32,409 nt of DNA from Gemmatimonadota bacterium (GTDB lineage Bacteria; Latescibacterota; UBA2968). The notes below the pieces were generated by a model. It made no database searches and was not told where the DNA came from. It saw only the letters and a list, made by a program, of their open reading frames with translations. Where the stretch lies: contig VXRD01000125.1 of NCBI GenBank assembly GCA_009838845.1, forward strand, positions 1 through 32,409, given 5' to 3'. Made by a program: the position numbers and the translations under genes. Positions 15,808 to 24,598 of the stretch are shown one piece after another (within the stretch, counting starts at the first letter, position 1; each line of letters opens with the position of its first letter).

Positions 15808-17265
15808 TTACATGGGTCCAATGCGTTCTGGTCCCCTGTCCATTGCGAGCATTGACGCATCAAAGCTGCGTTGCATTAAGTCGAGTTTTACATCTGCATG
15901 ATCGGGATTGTCCCACAGATTGTCAAATTCGTCTGGATCCTCCTGCAAGTCGTAAAGTTCGCCCAGGCCATGCCCGTGATAGACCACGAGTTTGTACCGA
16001 CGGTTGCGATACATTGTGGCAAATGTTCCGTCGGCTTGATCGAGTGCATCGTAATATTCACAGCGCACGAAATCGCGGTGTTCGTCGGGGGGTTGATCAC
16101 CGCTGAGCAGGGGCAATAGAGGATGCGGTTGCATTCGCTCGGGTACTTCTATACCAGCCAGTTCCAATAAGAGAGGGGCTATGTCGCGCAATTCGACGAG
16201 TGCATCGCTTTTTTGTTCCGATTTTACGTGGCCCGGCCATGAGAAAATGAGCGGTACGCGCACCAGTCCTTCGTAAAAACGGCATCCCTTTTGAATCAGT
16301 CCATGGTCTCCGAGAGTTTCGCCGTGGTCGCTGGTGAAGATAATCAATGTGTTGTCGCGCTGTCCAGTTTCTTCCAATGCGGCTATTATGCGCCCGAGTT
16401 GATCGTCGATTAGTTTGATCATGGCGTAATAGGCGGCGATCAGGGTTTTTGCATCGCGTTTTCCGGCTGATTCAGATTCGTGCAATCCGCGCGTCGGTGT
16501 TCTGGGGATTACAGGGCTTCTGATATCCAGTTCATCGGGATGCCGCCCTTTGGACTGGAAGTCGATGGCTTGTAGTTTTTCCTGTTGCGCGAGATCGCTT
16601 TCTCGGAATAGCGGGCCGTTTACCTGTTCGGAATCGAACATTTCGCGGTACGTTTTGGGTGGGTTAAATGGCGGATGGGGGTCGTAGATGTTCACAGAGG
16701 CCAACCAGGGGCCATCGCGCTGTTCGCTCAAAAATTCGATGGTTTTTTCCACACACCATGTGGTCTGGTGCAGTTCTGCGGGTACGCCATCGGGACTTTT
16801 GATGAGTTCGCCCAAGATTTCGCCTTTTGAACGCACCCAGTCGGCATAATCGTGTCCGGTTTCCCAGTCGTCCCGGGGCGCGTGGCTGTATTGCCAGTAG
16901 CGGTATCCGTCATCTGTTCTTTTTTCAATGCGCCCATGCGCGCTCGATAAGTGCAATTTGCCGATTAGTCCGCAGTCGTATCCATTATCTGCGAGTATTT
17001 TGGTGACCAGGGGGGGCGCGTCTGGAAAATGCGAGTTGCCATTGCCGTTTACGTGTACGGCGCTGGCGTATTGCCCGGTCAAAAAACTCGTCCGACTGGG
17101 TGTGCAAATCGGACTCTGGCAATAGGCATGGGTAAATGCAAATCCTTCGGCGATTAGTCGGTCGATATTGGGGGTATCCACATGGGGATTGCCCAATGCG
17201 CCAATGGTGTCATATCGCTGCTGGTCTGTGCAGATCCACAAGATGTTTGGTTTTGTTCCTTTCAT
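15808..17265 (-). CDS. Type-I sulfatase (formylglycine-dependent)
   Basis: A 485-aa sulfatase of the alkaline-phosphatase superfamily. Cys54 in CTPSR is the residue converted to formylglycine; the metal-binding start (ILWICTDQQRYD) and FTSDHGETLGDHGL are present. No signal peptide is evident, so the enzyme looks cytosolic, unlike many secreted sulfatases. The start at 17265 (MKGTKPNIL) has AAGGAG ahead and overlaps the C-N hydrolase stop by 4 bp (ATGA), which implies translational coupling. It should release sulfate from a small imported sulfate ester. A formylglycine-generating enzyme is needed and is not in the window. Confidence 0.94.
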   Translation of the reverse strand: MKGTKPNILWICTDQQRYDTIGALGNPHVDTPNIDRLIAEGFAFTHAYCQSPICTPSRTSFLTGQYASAVHVNGNGNSHFPDAPPLVTKILADNGYDCGLIGKLHLSSAHGRIEKRTDDGYRYWQYSHAPRDDWETGHDYADWVRSKGEILGELIKSPDGVPAELHQTTWCVEKTIEFLSEQRDGPWLASVNIYDPHPPFNPPKTYREMFDSEQVNGPLFRESDLAQQEKLQAIDFQSKGRHPDELDIRSPVIPRTPTRGLHESESAGKRDAKTLIAAYYAMIKLIDDQLGRIIAALEETGQRDNTLIIFTSDHGETLGDHGLIQKGCRFYEGLVRVPLIFSWPGHVKSEQKSDALVELRDIAPLLLELAGIEVPERMQPHPLLPLLSGDQPPDEHRDFVRCEYYDALDQADGTFATMYRNRRYKLVVYHGHGLGELYDLQEDPDEFDNLWDNPDHADVKLDLMQRSFDASMLAMDRGPERIGPM

Positions 17266-18113
17266 ATATGCTCCTTTTTGCAATCTACTAATTTTACGCC
17301 TTTTTTCATCCATTCGCGCAGGCGCGTTGTGTCATTCACGGCTCGCAATGCGATGTTGCGCGATGCCTGATGGAGGTCTAATTTGCGGATTATGATTTCG
17401 TCGGTGAATATGCCAGCTTCGGTTATGACGTTGCCATTTGGGTGGATGATTTTTGATTCGCCGTGGGAAGATCCCGCGCGGTTGATGTCCAGGGGGTCGG
17501 CAGGGGCGTTTGCCATGACGACGTAGATGTCATTTTCGGTTGCGCGGCTGATGGGCATGGCGCGGTAGGCCGACAATTTGTGCTCTGAGGTGACAGAGCT
17601 TTCACAACTTGAGAAGAAGCAGATTTTTGCACCGGCTGCGGCGGGCAATCTCACGAGTTCGGGATATCGAATGTCGTGACAGATTAAAAAACAACAGGGT
17701 ATGCCGCACAAGTGATAAATAGGCAGGTGTTGCGCGGGTTCACACCATTTTTCACCCGCCAGATGTATTTTGCCATAGCGTCCCTTTACGGTGCCATCGC
17801 GATCTATGACGAGCAGGCTGTTGTAGCGTTGTCCGTTTTCGAGATGTGTTGAGCCTACGATTGCGGCAATGCCTTTTTCACGGCATACCTTTATAATTTG
17901 TTGTTCGGCTCTTTCAATGCGCGTTTGATCCAGGCTTGACCAGAAGTCGGGGCAGTTGGTATAGCCGTATAAAATACCTTCGTGAAATGCAGCTATATCC
18001 ACTTTTTCACGCGCACAGGTGTTTAGACGGTCGATAATCTCACATGTGTTTTTTTCGATGTTCTCATCGGCATGCATTTGACATGCGGCAACGCGCAACC
18101 ATTTTTGGGACAT
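17262..18113 (-). CDS. Carbon-nitrogen hydrolase (nitrilase superfamily)
   Basis: A 283-aa C-N hydrolase with an intact triad: Glu45 (AFHEGILYG), Lys115 (RYGKIHLAGEKW) and Cys145 (LICHDIRYPE). Family members hydrolyse amides, carbamoyl groups or nitriles. GGAGG stands 5 nt before the ATG. It is the first gene of the sulfatase operon and shares ATGA with the sulfatase start. The substrate cannot be assigned; the operon suggests an amide-containing, sulfated compound. Confidence 0.92.
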   Translation of the reverse strand: MSQKWLRVAACQMHADENIEKNTCEIIDRLNTCAREKVDIAAFHEGILYGYTNCPDFWSSLDQTRIERAEQQIIKVCREKGIAAIVGSTHLENGQRYNSLLVIDRDGTVKGRYGKIHLAGEKWCEPAQHLPIYHLCGIPCCFLICHDIRYPELVRLPAAAGAKICFFSSCESSVTSEHKLSAYRAMPISRATENDIYVVMANAPADPLDINRAGSSHGESKIIHPNGNVITEAGIFTDEIIIRKLDLHQASRNIALRAVNDTTRLREWMKKGVKLVDCKKEHI

Positions 18114-18264
18114 GTTTTCCTCCGATCGATGGTCAGGCGCAGAATATAATCACTATTTTTTAAAAATGAAGGAATTTTTGGTTGTGGAGTAATATTTGGT
18201 TTGGGTTGTTCTGTGTGATATATTGTGAGAGGCGAGACGTTAAACGCCAGACGTTAAAGGCACT

Positions 18265-18298
18265 TGTCATCGCGGCATGGTGTTGAGCCGCGATCCAG
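18265..18298. repeat. REP-like hairpin repeat, copy 1
   Basis: A 34-bp unit with a perfect 8-bp stem ATCGCGGC/GCCGCGAT around a 10-nt loop. A second copy at 23400-23433 differs mostly in the loop. The single stem change there (C to T) keeps a G-U pair in RNA. Confidence 0.75.
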
Positions 18299-18335
18299 GA
18301 GGTTTTGCTGACTACTGGGGACTGGTTGGGGCATC

Positions 18336-18371
18336 ATCCTGCTCATCCTTTAATCCTGCTCATCCTGATCC
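18336..18371. repeat. Interspersed ATCCTG repeat unit upstream of pckA
   Basis: CATCCTGCTCATCC, AATCCTGCTCATCC and TGATCCCG form imperfect tandem units. They are the reverse-complement counterpart of the CAGGAT units at 12073-12113 and 13439-13471. Confidence 0.6.
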
Positions 18372-18388
18372 CGAAAGGAGTTCATTGT

Positions 18389-19969
18389 ATGACCGGAATA
18401 AATCTGGAACGCTACAATATTACCAGGCCGCTTATTTTGCGCAATGCTTCGCCAGCGGTGCTTTACGAAGAGGCGCTGACCCACGAGACTGGATCGACTA
18501 TTACGAGTACTGGGGCACTTATTGTGCGTTCGGGAGAAAAGACCGGGCGCAGTCCAGAGGATAAACGCATTGTGAATCATCCCGATAGTGTGGACGATAT
18601 CTGGTGGGGTGAGGTCAATATTAAACTCGATGAGCGCACGTTTCTGATTAATAGAGAGCGGGCTATCGATTATCTCAATGTTTGCGATCGCATTTATGTG
18701 GTTGATGGTTATGCGGGCTGGGATCCCAAATATCGCATTAAGGTGCGGGTTGTTTGCGCCCGTGCCTACCATGCCCTGTTTATGCACAATATGCTTATGC
18801 GTCCCTCGCGTACAGAGCTTGAAAATTTTGGCGAGCCGGATTATGTCATTTTTAATGCTGGCAGATTTCCCGCGAATCGATATACGGCTGAAATGACTTC
18901 GACTACGAGTGTAGATGTGAGTTTTGAGTTGCGGGAAATGGTTATTTTGGGGACGGAATATGCGGGTGAGATGAAGAAAGGTGTTTTCACGGTTCTGAAC
19001 TATATTTTGCCCAAGCAGGATATTTTGTCGATGCACTGTTCGGCCAATGTGGGTGTAGCGGGTGATACGGCGCTCTTTTTTGGTCTGTCTGGTACGGGAA
19101 AGACCACGCTTTCAGCCGAGCCTCAGCGTCGTTTGATCGGCGATGATGAACACGGGTGGAGTGATCGCGGCATTTTCAATTTTGAGGGTGGTTGTTACGC
19201 CAAGTGCATTGGCCTTTCGCAAGCGCGCGAGCCAGAGATTTACAATGCGATCCGTTTTGGGACGGTGCTCGAAAATGTCGTTTTTGACGAGCATACGCGC
19301 GTGATTAGTTACGACGATGATTCTATTACGGAAAATACGCGCGCGGCATATCCCATCGAGTATATTCCCAATGCACAAATCCCCTGTGTGGGTGGACATC
19401 CCAAAAATGTGATTTTTTTGACTTGCGATGCGTTTGGTGTTTTGCCTCCGGTGAGCAAGCTCACGCCTGCACAGGCGATGTACCATTTTATCAGTGGTTA
19501 TACGGCTAAGGTCGCGGGTACAGAGATGGGTGTTACCGAACCACAGGCTTCTTTTTCGGCCTGTTTTGGCGCGCCTTTTCTCGTGTGGCATCCGGGGAAA
19601 TATGCCGAGCAACTGGCAGAAAAAATCCAGCAACACAATTCGGATGTGTGGCTGGTCAATACGGGCTGGTCGGGCGGTGGTTACGGGGTTGGCAAGCGCA
19701 TTACACTGACCAATACCCGATCAATTATTCGAGCGATACACAATGGTGCTTTGACAGATGTGGCGTGCGAGACAGATCCGCGCTTTGGTTTCGAGGTTCC
19801 AAAGACCTGTCCAGATGTTACAGGTAGTATTTTGTCGCCGCGTGCGACGTGGTCTAATCCGTCTGAATACGATGCGAAGGCTACGAATCTGGCGCGGTTG
19901 TTTAAGGAGAATTTCAAGCAGTTTGAAGATGGGGTCAGCGATGAGATTCTGAAGGCGGGTCCTGTTTGA
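18389..19969 (+). CDS. pckA: Phosphoenolpyruvate carboxykinase (ATP)
   Basis: A 526-aa ATP-type PEP carboxykinase, which converts oxaloacetate and ATP to PEP, ADP and CO2 in gluconeogenesis. Seen motifs are the P-loop [11 protein letters not shown], the kinase-2 metal site [24 protein letters not shown], and the substrate region [13 protein letters not shown] near the N-terminus. Length is normal for the family. The start at 18389 (MTGINLERY) is preceded by GAAAGGAG at 18373-18380; an upstream start at 18305 would add residues encoded by intergenic repeats. It runs towards the LarA-like gene, whose stop is only 5 bp away, with no terminator between them. It fits growth on organic and amino acids. 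Confidence 0.97.
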   Translation: MTGINLERYNITRPLILRNASPAVLYEEALTHETGSTITSTGALIVRSGEKTGRSPEDKRIVNHPDSVDDIWWGEVNIKLDERTFLINRERAIDYLNVCDRIYVVDGYAGWDPKYRIKVRVVCARAYHALFMHNMLMRPSRTELENFGEPDYVIFNAGRFPANRYTAEMTSTTSVDVSFELREMVILGTEYAGEMKKGVFTVLNYILPKQDILSMHCSANVGVAGDTALFFGLSGTGKTTLSAEPQRRLIGDDEHGWSDRGIFNFEGGCYAKCIGLSQAREPEIYNAIRFGTVLENVVFDEHTRVISYDDDSITENTRAAYPIEYIPNAQIPCVGGHPKNVIFLTCDAFGVLPPVSKLTPAQAMYHFISGYTAKVAGTEMGVTEPQASFSACFGAPFLVWHPGKYAEQLAEKIQQHNSDVWLVNTGWSGGGYGVGKRITLTNTRSIIRAIHNGALTDVACETDPRFGFEVPKTCPDVTGSILSPRATWSNPSEYDAKATNLARLFKENFKQFEDGVSDEILKAGPV

Positions 19970-19974
19970 GGAGA

Positions 19975-21231
19975 TTACAAGTAGGGAATGACCAGTGGTC
20001 CATCGGGCAAGACGGCTACGCGATTATCCCGGGATTCCAGGTGCTCGTGTATCGCTTTGTTGAGGTCGGGTATGACCTGTAGTTTGCAGGCGCGGACCTC
20101 GTCCTTATTCATTTCGGTATAGACTTTTACGTTTACGCGGTTTAAGATGCCCGATAGAATTTGCGCCTGCCACTGGTCGAGGATCGGTTCGCGCGCATAG
20201 ACCGATTCTATCACGTCTGCAGGGGTATGGCCTTCGCGCATCAATGCCGCAAAATTGCCGTGGTCGGGTACGCCATCGCTGCACGCACTGGCTACGAGGA
20301 TTGTTCCGCCATCGGTTACAATACGCGCTGCGGCTGAGATGCCTTTTACGGTTTGATACAGATTTTGATCCAGGGGAAAGCCACTGTTGGATGTGACGAC
20401 CAGCGGGAAGGAGGTTTCGACAGGTACCATTGCCGAGGCTTTTACATCGGTGCACCCCTTTGCATGGGCTTGGGAGAGATCGCCCGCGTAATATCCCGAG
20501 ATTTTCTTTTCTGCATTGAGTGTCACGTTGAGCAAAAAATCCGGAGGACATAGCGCGACGCATTCGCGAATTTTCCGGTGTAGTGGGTTTTCGTGGAGTA
20601 CGCCCCAGGTGCTGTTTGGGTCGGCGATGAGTTCGGCGCGATGTAGTCGGAAAATGGTTTCAATGCTCGCCACACCGGGCGCGACGGCTTTTGGTCCGCC
20701 TGAGAAGCCCGCAAAGAAGTGAGGTTCGATAAATCCGAGGGCGATGCGCACATCTACGTTGAGGTATTCTTTGTTCAAAAATACGGTTGTTCCATCCGCA
20801 GTTTTGCCCACCTGTTCGTTTTGCGTTTCGCTAAATGCATCGTGGTTGACGATGCGTACGCGGCGAACCAGTTCTTCGCCAAACATTTCGACAATTTCGC
20901 GCTTTGTGTTTGGCCTGTGCGTGCCCGTGCCGATTAATACGGTTACCTGATCGGGGGATACGGGCAGTTCTTCGAGTAGCCATGGGATCAGTTGTTTGTT
21001 GGGCACGGGACGGGTGCCGTCGGATGTTGCGATTACGACGCGGTCTGAAGGCTTGACTATTTCTCTGAGCGGTTTTGTCCCGAGAGGGTGGCGCACGGCT
21101 TTGTGAAATAGCCGTTTGGGGTCTTCCAGTGCTGGTTCAAATGAGGGGCGGATTACATCCCAGTGCGCGAGTTTGGGGTCTGTTTGGACAGATACGGCTC
21201 CTCGACCATAAGGTATGTCGATTTGTTTCAT
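19975..21231 (-). CDS. LarA-like nickel-dependent lactate racemase family protein (DUF2088)
   Basis: A 418-aa LarA-family protein. GTGTHRPNTKREI, NHDAFSETQNEQVG and FAGFSGGPKAVAPGVA match conserved LarA stretches; the last is close to the GFSGGRK region. LarA proteins use a nickel-pincer cofactor to racemise or epimerise 2-hydroxyacids. The cofactor makers LarB, LarC and LarE are not in the window. The start at 21231 (MKQIDIPYG) is picked because the longer frame overlaps the upstream gene. The gap to the upstream ceramidase-like gene is 2 bp. Confidence 0.88.
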   Translation of the reverse strand: MKQIDIPYGRGAVSVQTDPKLAHWDVIRPSFEPALEDPKRLFHKAVRHPLGTKPLREIVKPSDRVVIATSDGTRPVPNKQLIPWLLEELPVSPDQVTVLIGTGTHRPNTKREIVEMFGEELVRRVRIVNHDAFSETQNEQVGKTADGTTVFLNKEYLNVDVRIALGFIEPHFFAGFSGGPKAVAPGVASIETIFRLHRAELIADPNSTWGVLHENPLHRKIRECVALCPPDFLLNVTLNAEKKISGYYAGDLSQAHAKGCTDVKASAMVPVETSFPLVVTSNSGFPLDQNLYQTVKGISAAARIVTDGGTILVASACSDGVPDHGNFAALMREGHTPADVIESVYAREPILDQWQAQILSGILNRVNVKVYTEMNKDEVRACKLQVIPDLNKAIHEHLESRDNRVAVLPDGPLVIPYL

Positions 21232-21233
21232 TT

Positions 21234-22499
21234 TTAGCCCCGTACCAAAGTGTCTGCTGTTTGCAAGATGATTTCTTCTTCGCCCTGATATGGCGCAGGT
21301 TCCCCGTAATACGGATAGGCATTGGGTTCGTAACCGCCTTCTTCGTATTGCCGCTCTGTACACAAATATCCCACTTCGTCATTGGCATAGCCCACGGGCC
21401 ACAGGTCCCCGCTGATGTTCCGCAGTCTTTTTTCCATTGCATGCCCAATTTCCTGCACGGGTTCGCCCGGTATGGTAATGAGTGCTATTGGTCCTATCTG
21501 CATCAGTTGCATTTCGGTGGGTTTTTCAGATGGGACAGTGCCTGACGCCACCATGTCCAGGACCTTTCTTGCCCAGGGGCCTGTCAATAGTTGTCCGCGT
21601 TCGCTTTCGTCTGTTGCCATTTTTTTTAGTTCGTCTTCGGGCATCAGGTCGCCGAATGGAATGGCGATGTCGGTGCGGCGAGCAGATATGCCTTGTGCAC
21701 TCCTGGTATTCAGTCCTGTAGCTATGCGGCAGACCTCATCGCCGAGTTCGTGACCACACGCGTCCAATTGTTCTCTGGTGGCGGATGCAAATCCCCCGGT
21801 TTCGCTCAGGATGGCGGGGCGGATGTTGCCGAAGCATCCGGGTAAGAAGAGTGCTTTGCTACCGAGGGTTTGTTCAATTCGGCTGCGAGCTATGCCGGGG
21901 TAATCGGGCGAGATGATGCCGTTGGAACCGCTCAATGTGGTCGGGTGACATGCGTAGTGGAATAATGTGGCGAGGGGGGTGCCGTTTTCTCCTGTTACGT
22001 GTAAAACCCGTACGCGGCGATCGACGATTCCGCCGTAGTTCAAGGTCATGCTCGAGGCTCCGGGGAGCGGACGGCGGTTGATGTTGAAATGCGCGGATCC
22101 GCATCCCAGGCCAAGGGTTACGGGCTGGAGATTTGCGGCTGCTTCGGCTATGCACGCGGCGGTGGTTTCGACTATGCGATCCATATATTCGGGGTCGGGA
22201 GTCCCGCCCAAACACGGCAATGTGGCGAGGGCGCAGTGCGTGTGGCTACACGCTACCATTACGCTGTCCCCCGGAATGATATTTGCCACTTTCGCCCGGA
22301 TTCGGTCAGTGGTGGCTTTTGTTATGCCGATGACGTCGAGTGTGGCAATGGCTATTTGTGCGTCTCCGTCGGCAAAGACTACTGCCCGTACTTCCAGAGG
22401 GTAGAGTACGGAATGCGATGGGTTGGTGTTCCAATGCCCCTGAAGCACTGGGCCGGGTTCTGGCGTGATGTCTCCGCTTGCAACGCCGCTTCGGATCAT
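21234..22499 (-). CDS. Neutral/alkaline ceramidase-like N-terminal domain protein
   Basis: A 421-aa protein similar to the N-terminal catalytic domain of neutral/alkaline ceramidases. It has GVASGDITPEPG at the start, then ACSHTHCALATL and FHYACHPTTL, which hold zinc-ligand-type histidines. True ceramidases are about 650-750 aa and secreted; this one is short and lacks a signal peptide, so it is probably a cytosolic amidohydrolase rather than a ceramidase. GGAG precedes the ATG. It is co-transcribed with the LarA-like gene, a pairing seen in catabolic operons of environmental bacteria. Confidence 0.85.
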   Translation of the reverse strand: MIRSGVASGDITPEPGPVLQGHWNTNPSHSVLYPLEVRAVVFADGDAQIAIATLDVIGITKATTDRIRAKVANIIPGDSVMVACSHTHCALATLPCLGGTPDPEYMDRIVETTAACIAEAAANLQPVTLGLGCGSAHFNINRRPLPGASSMTLNYGGIVDRRVRVLHVTGENGTPLATLFHYACHPTTLSGSNGIISPDYPGIARSRIEQTLGSKALFLPGCFGNIRPAILSETGGFASATREQLDACGHELGDEVCRIATGLNTRSAQGISARRTDIAIPFGDLMPEDELKKMATDESERGQLLTGPWARKVLDMVASGTVPSEKPTEMQLMQIGPIALITIPGEPVQEIGHAMEKRLRNISGDLWPVGYANDEVGYLCTERQYEEGGYEPNAYPYYGEPAPYQGEEEIILQTADTLVRG

Positions 22500-22586
22500 G
22501 GTATGTCTCCTGAATTTGTGCGTTTGAAATTTTATTTTTCAAATGTATCTCAGAATCGCCTTTCGCGCAATCTTCTTACCACGCCA

Positions 22587-22615
22587 TTGACTTTTGTAGT
22601 ATAACACAGTAATTT
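22587..22615 (+). promoter_or_regulatory. Candidate promoter for the 68-aa antitoxin-like gene
   Basis: TTGACT (22587-22592), a 17-bp spacer and TAATTT (22610-22615) lie 50 bp ahead of the ATG at 22666. The -35 box is close to consensus and the -10 box is weak. Confidence 0.35.
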
Positions 22616-22665
22616 TGAAATATCAATCTATGTACTGTTTGAAATACGTACCAGTGGAGAGGACA

Positions 22666-22872
22666 ATGGAAACGATGCTTGATGTGGCAGGATTGCCTGA
22701 AGATCGAATACAATATCTCAAAAATCTCGTTGCGATTTGGAAAGCGCGAGGTGAGAATAGTGGTGGACTACAGCCCATTATCAAGCGGAAAGTAGCGCCG
22801 TCGGAATTTATCGTGAAGGATTCGGATGTTGTTGGCGGTGAAGTGACCCGAGCAATGGCGTATGATGAATGA
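22666..22872 (+). CDS. Small hypothetical protein, antitoxin-like
   Basis: A 68-aa protein I cannot assign firmly. The start at 22666 (METMLDVAGLPEDRI) is chosen because GGAGAGGA lies just upstream; a longer frame from 22615 has no such site. The N-terminal part is helical and acidic-basic mixed (IQYLKNLVAIWKARG), followed by a short tail (KVAPSEFIVKDSDVVGG). Size and pattern recall small antitoxins that precede PIN or RelE toxins, but no toxin gene follows: a strong hairpin terminator is found 60 bp downstream. It may be an orphan antitoxin. Confidence 0.6.
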   Translation: METMLDVAGLPEDRIQYLKNLVAIWKARGENSGGLQPIIKRKVAPSEFIVKDSDVVGGEVTRAMAYDE

Positions 22873-22931
22873 TTTTGGTGATCTCTCATACCTTGATTCC
22901 ATCTCTTGCAACCAAAATCTACCAAATGACA

Positions 22932-22969
22932 CCCCTGAAGAGATTATCTCTCCAGGGGCGATTTTCTTG
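22932..22969 (+). terminator. Long hairpin terminator after the antitoxin-like gene
   Basis: CCCCTG (22932-22937) and AGAGA (22939-22943) pair with TCTCT (22947-22951) and CAGGGG (22953-22958), giving 11 paired bases with one A/C mismatch and a 3-nt loop. A short T-rich run (ATTTTCTT) follows. Confidence 0.7.
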
Positions 22970-23043
22970 CTGGTCTGTCTATTTTGGGTGGGTTGGTGCA
23001 TGATCGGGAGATGATTGCTGACCTTATTTCAAAGGAGGGGTTG

Positions 23044-23328
23044 ATGGATCTCATCCGCGAATCATCTTTGGCCCAGTACCTGATTGAGCAAGAGATTGAG
23101 GAAAACAAAGAACAATGGCTCAAGCAGGGCATTGAGCAAGGTGAAAGAAAAAGTACGCTTGCAGGCCTCCTCGAAGTGTTGGGGATTCGCTTTGGTCTGC
23201 AGGAAGCAGACCCTCTATTTGGCCGCATTGCCGATATTGACGACTTGCAACGCCTCAAGCAGTTGCTCCGTGCGGCAATTCAGGCCACCAGTCTCGAAGC
23301 ATTTGAACACATGTTAGATGATGTGTGA
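23044..23328 (+). CDS. Small helical protein resembling the C-terminal tail of Rpn/DUF4351-type proteins
   Basis: A 94-aa, highly helical, charged protein. The start at 23044 follows AAAGGAGGGG (23031-23040), a near-perfect ribosome binding site. The sequence EQEIEENKEQWLKQGIEQGERK and then LLEVLGIRFGL look like the region after the nuclease core in Rpn-family (recombination-promoting nuclease/putative transposase) proteins; the PD-(D/E)XK core itself is absent. Because the translation signal is strong, this may be a real stand-alone gene rather than a decayed end. Function unknown. Confidence 0.6.
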   Translation: MDLIRESSLAQYLIEQEIEENKEQWLKQGIEQGERKSTLAGLLEVLGIRFGLQEADPLFGRIADIDDLQRLKQLLRAAIQATSLEAFEHMLDDV

Positions 23329-23399
23329 CGCACTTTCCGAGATCATGAAGCGAAATCAAGAAATCAATCTTACGAATCAATCAACCCTGTCAACCAGGT

Positions 23400-23433
23400 T
23401 GTCATTGCGGCATGGGTCTAAGCCGCGATCCAG
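23400..23433. repeat. REP-like hairpin repeat, copy 2
   Basis: A 34-bp unit with stem ATTGCGGC/GCCGCGAT and a 10-nt loop, lying between convergent genes. It matches 18265-18298 with conserved stem and flanks (TGTCAT...GATCCAG). The T in the left stem pairs with G as a wobble. Confidence 0.75.
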
Positions 23434-23479
23434 TGGTTTTGGTTGTCACTATTGACGTTATGCCTCTTATAGGACAGGA

Positions 23480-24598
23480 TCAGGATGCAGCGATCAGCAT
23501 GTCAGCATTTTGCCGGAAGGATAGGGCCACGCTGTCAATATGCGGCTTGTTCTTGTAGTAGAACAAATCATCGTGGGTGAGTCCTGTGACGTTCAGAGCC
23601 AAATTCAACATATGGGGTTGAAGGTGTTTGTTTAGATATATTCCAATTCCGGCTCCAGCTATCGTACCGGCTATGCCACCGATCAGGTTGCCAACTCCCG
23701 GTACGGCTGTGCCTGCGGCAGCCCCACCAAAACCACCGGCAGTTGATAGGACAGTTGAGACGCCAAAACGAGACATTAAAGTTAGGGTTTGCACGACCTG
23801 TATCTTGTTTTTGGTGGTACGATCAGCAGTACTGAATTCCTTCTCAGTTTTGAGGACGTTGTATATCAACTTAGCACCCACAAAAATTGCGCCCGCGTAA
23901 GGGACTATCTCTCCGACACTGTCGGGCAGGTCAAAGCCTTGATTGGCACTGAGGATTTCAAGACCATCCATTGTTCCTTCTACCAGTTCGTATTCAGTGC
24001 CCCTATCGGTTATTTGATTTATCGTATTCTGCGCGCTACCGTAAATTTTATCGTAAATTTCGGTGCTGATGGCGTAATGTATGTTGGGATATTCAGCCAT
24101 TAGCTGTTGGACTTCACCAGCACGGCCTGCTAAACCAGTTTTGACTTGAAACAGTATCTCTTGTCCTTCAGGAGAAGTTGCAGGGATGTCCCAGATAGGC
24201 TGGGTGGGATCTTGGGGCATTCTTATGTTGGTGTACCCTCGTGCTTCGAGCTTTTCTGCGAAGTCGAGTTCGGCATATTTGCCTTTGAGATTGTTTAAGA
24301 ATCCACTGGGAGCATTTCCGCCGCGCTGTAGCATCTCTTGCCAGTGTTCGTGAAGTGAACCTTCGTAAGTCCCGAAGGCCATTTCGTGGGCTTGAGCCAG
24401 TTTGTCATCTATGCTGGAGGTTTTCAACCCATCTTCGATTTTTTGCACCAGCGTATCATTAGATCCAATGTTGGTTATTCGGTTTATCGTATCCTGTGCG
24501 CTATCGCGAATTCTATTATAAATTTCGGTACTAACGACGTAGTGTATGTTAGGATTTTCGGCTATTAGCTGTTGAACTTCTCCAGCGCGGTCTGCCAA
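23480..24598 (-). CDS. Nuclease-like (PD-(D/E)XK-type) module with glycine-rich membrane segment; downstream part of an interrupted gene
   Basis: This is the part of a 525-codon frame (25057 to 23480) that follows an in-frame TAA at 24605-24607. In its own numbering (372 aa from a TTG) it holds one intact copy of a repeated module. Residues 108-112 YAELD, Asp137 in IWDI, and Gln-Val-Lys (151-153) in LFQVKTG resemble a PD-(D/E)XK endonuclease core. Residues 222-250 and 275-322 are hydrophobic; the second has a glycine-zipper pattern (GGFGGAAAGTAVPGVGNLIGG). The C-terminus is a short mixed region. A nuclease-like module joined to a glycine-zipper segment suggests a toxin or membrane-linked effector. 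Translation restart at the TTG lacks a good ribosome binding site, so whether this part is made is uncertain. Confidence 0.6.
   Translation of the reverse strand: MADRAGEVQQLIAENPNIHYVVSTEIYNRIRDSAQDTINRITNIGSNDTLVQKIEDGLKTSSIDDKLAQAHEMAFGTYEGSLHEHWQEMLQRGGNAPSGFLNNLKGKYAELDFAEKLEARGYTNIRMPQDPTQPIWDIPATSPEGQEILFQVKTGLAGRAGEVQQLMAEYPNIHYAISTEIYDKIYGSAQNTINQITDRGTEYELVEGTMDGLEILSANQGFDLPDSVGEIVPYAGAIFVGAKLIYNVLKTEKEFSTADRTTKNKIQVVQTLTLMSRFGVSTVLSTAGGFGGAAAGTAVPGVGNLIGGIAGTIAGAGIGIYLNKHLQPHMLNLALNVTGLTHDDLFYYKNKPHIDSVALSFRQNADMLIAAS
23999..24409 (-). repeat. Internal tandem duplication, copy 2 (intact module)
   Basis: The protein segment from DDKLAQAHEMAFG to about the second ITDRG repeats the preceding 154-residue segment. 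The same spacing (462 nt) is visible in the DNA, for example GAAGGCCATTTCGTG at both 24377 and 24839. Confidence 0.85.

Larger units (their letters stand above)
18114..18388. other. Divergent intergenic region with repeats
   Basis: This 275-bp gap between two divergent genes holds a 10-bp direct repeat AGACGTTAAA (18235-18244 and 18249-18258), a hairpin repeat (18265-18298), and ATCCTG-type units (18336-18371) ahead of GAAAGGAG for pckA. The longer open frame leading into pckA is made of these repeats and is not considered coding. Confidence 0.6.

Noticed and set aside
18305-18388. N-terminal extension of pckA from 18305
   Set aside because: The extension is encoded by ATCCTG repeats, and GAAAGGAG lies directly before the ATG at 18389, where PEPCK homology begins.
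21234-22499. Calling the ceramidase-like protein a true secreted ceramidase
   Set aside because: It is far shorter than known ceramidases and lacks a signal peptide and the C-terminal domain, so only domain-level similarity is claimed.
22865-23014. Small ORF (MNDFGDLSYLDS...) overlapping the antitoxin-like gene by 8 bp
   Set aside because: The frame runs through a strong terminator hairpin (22932-22958), has no ribosome binding site of its own beyond the upstream gene, and shows no PIN or RelE pattern.
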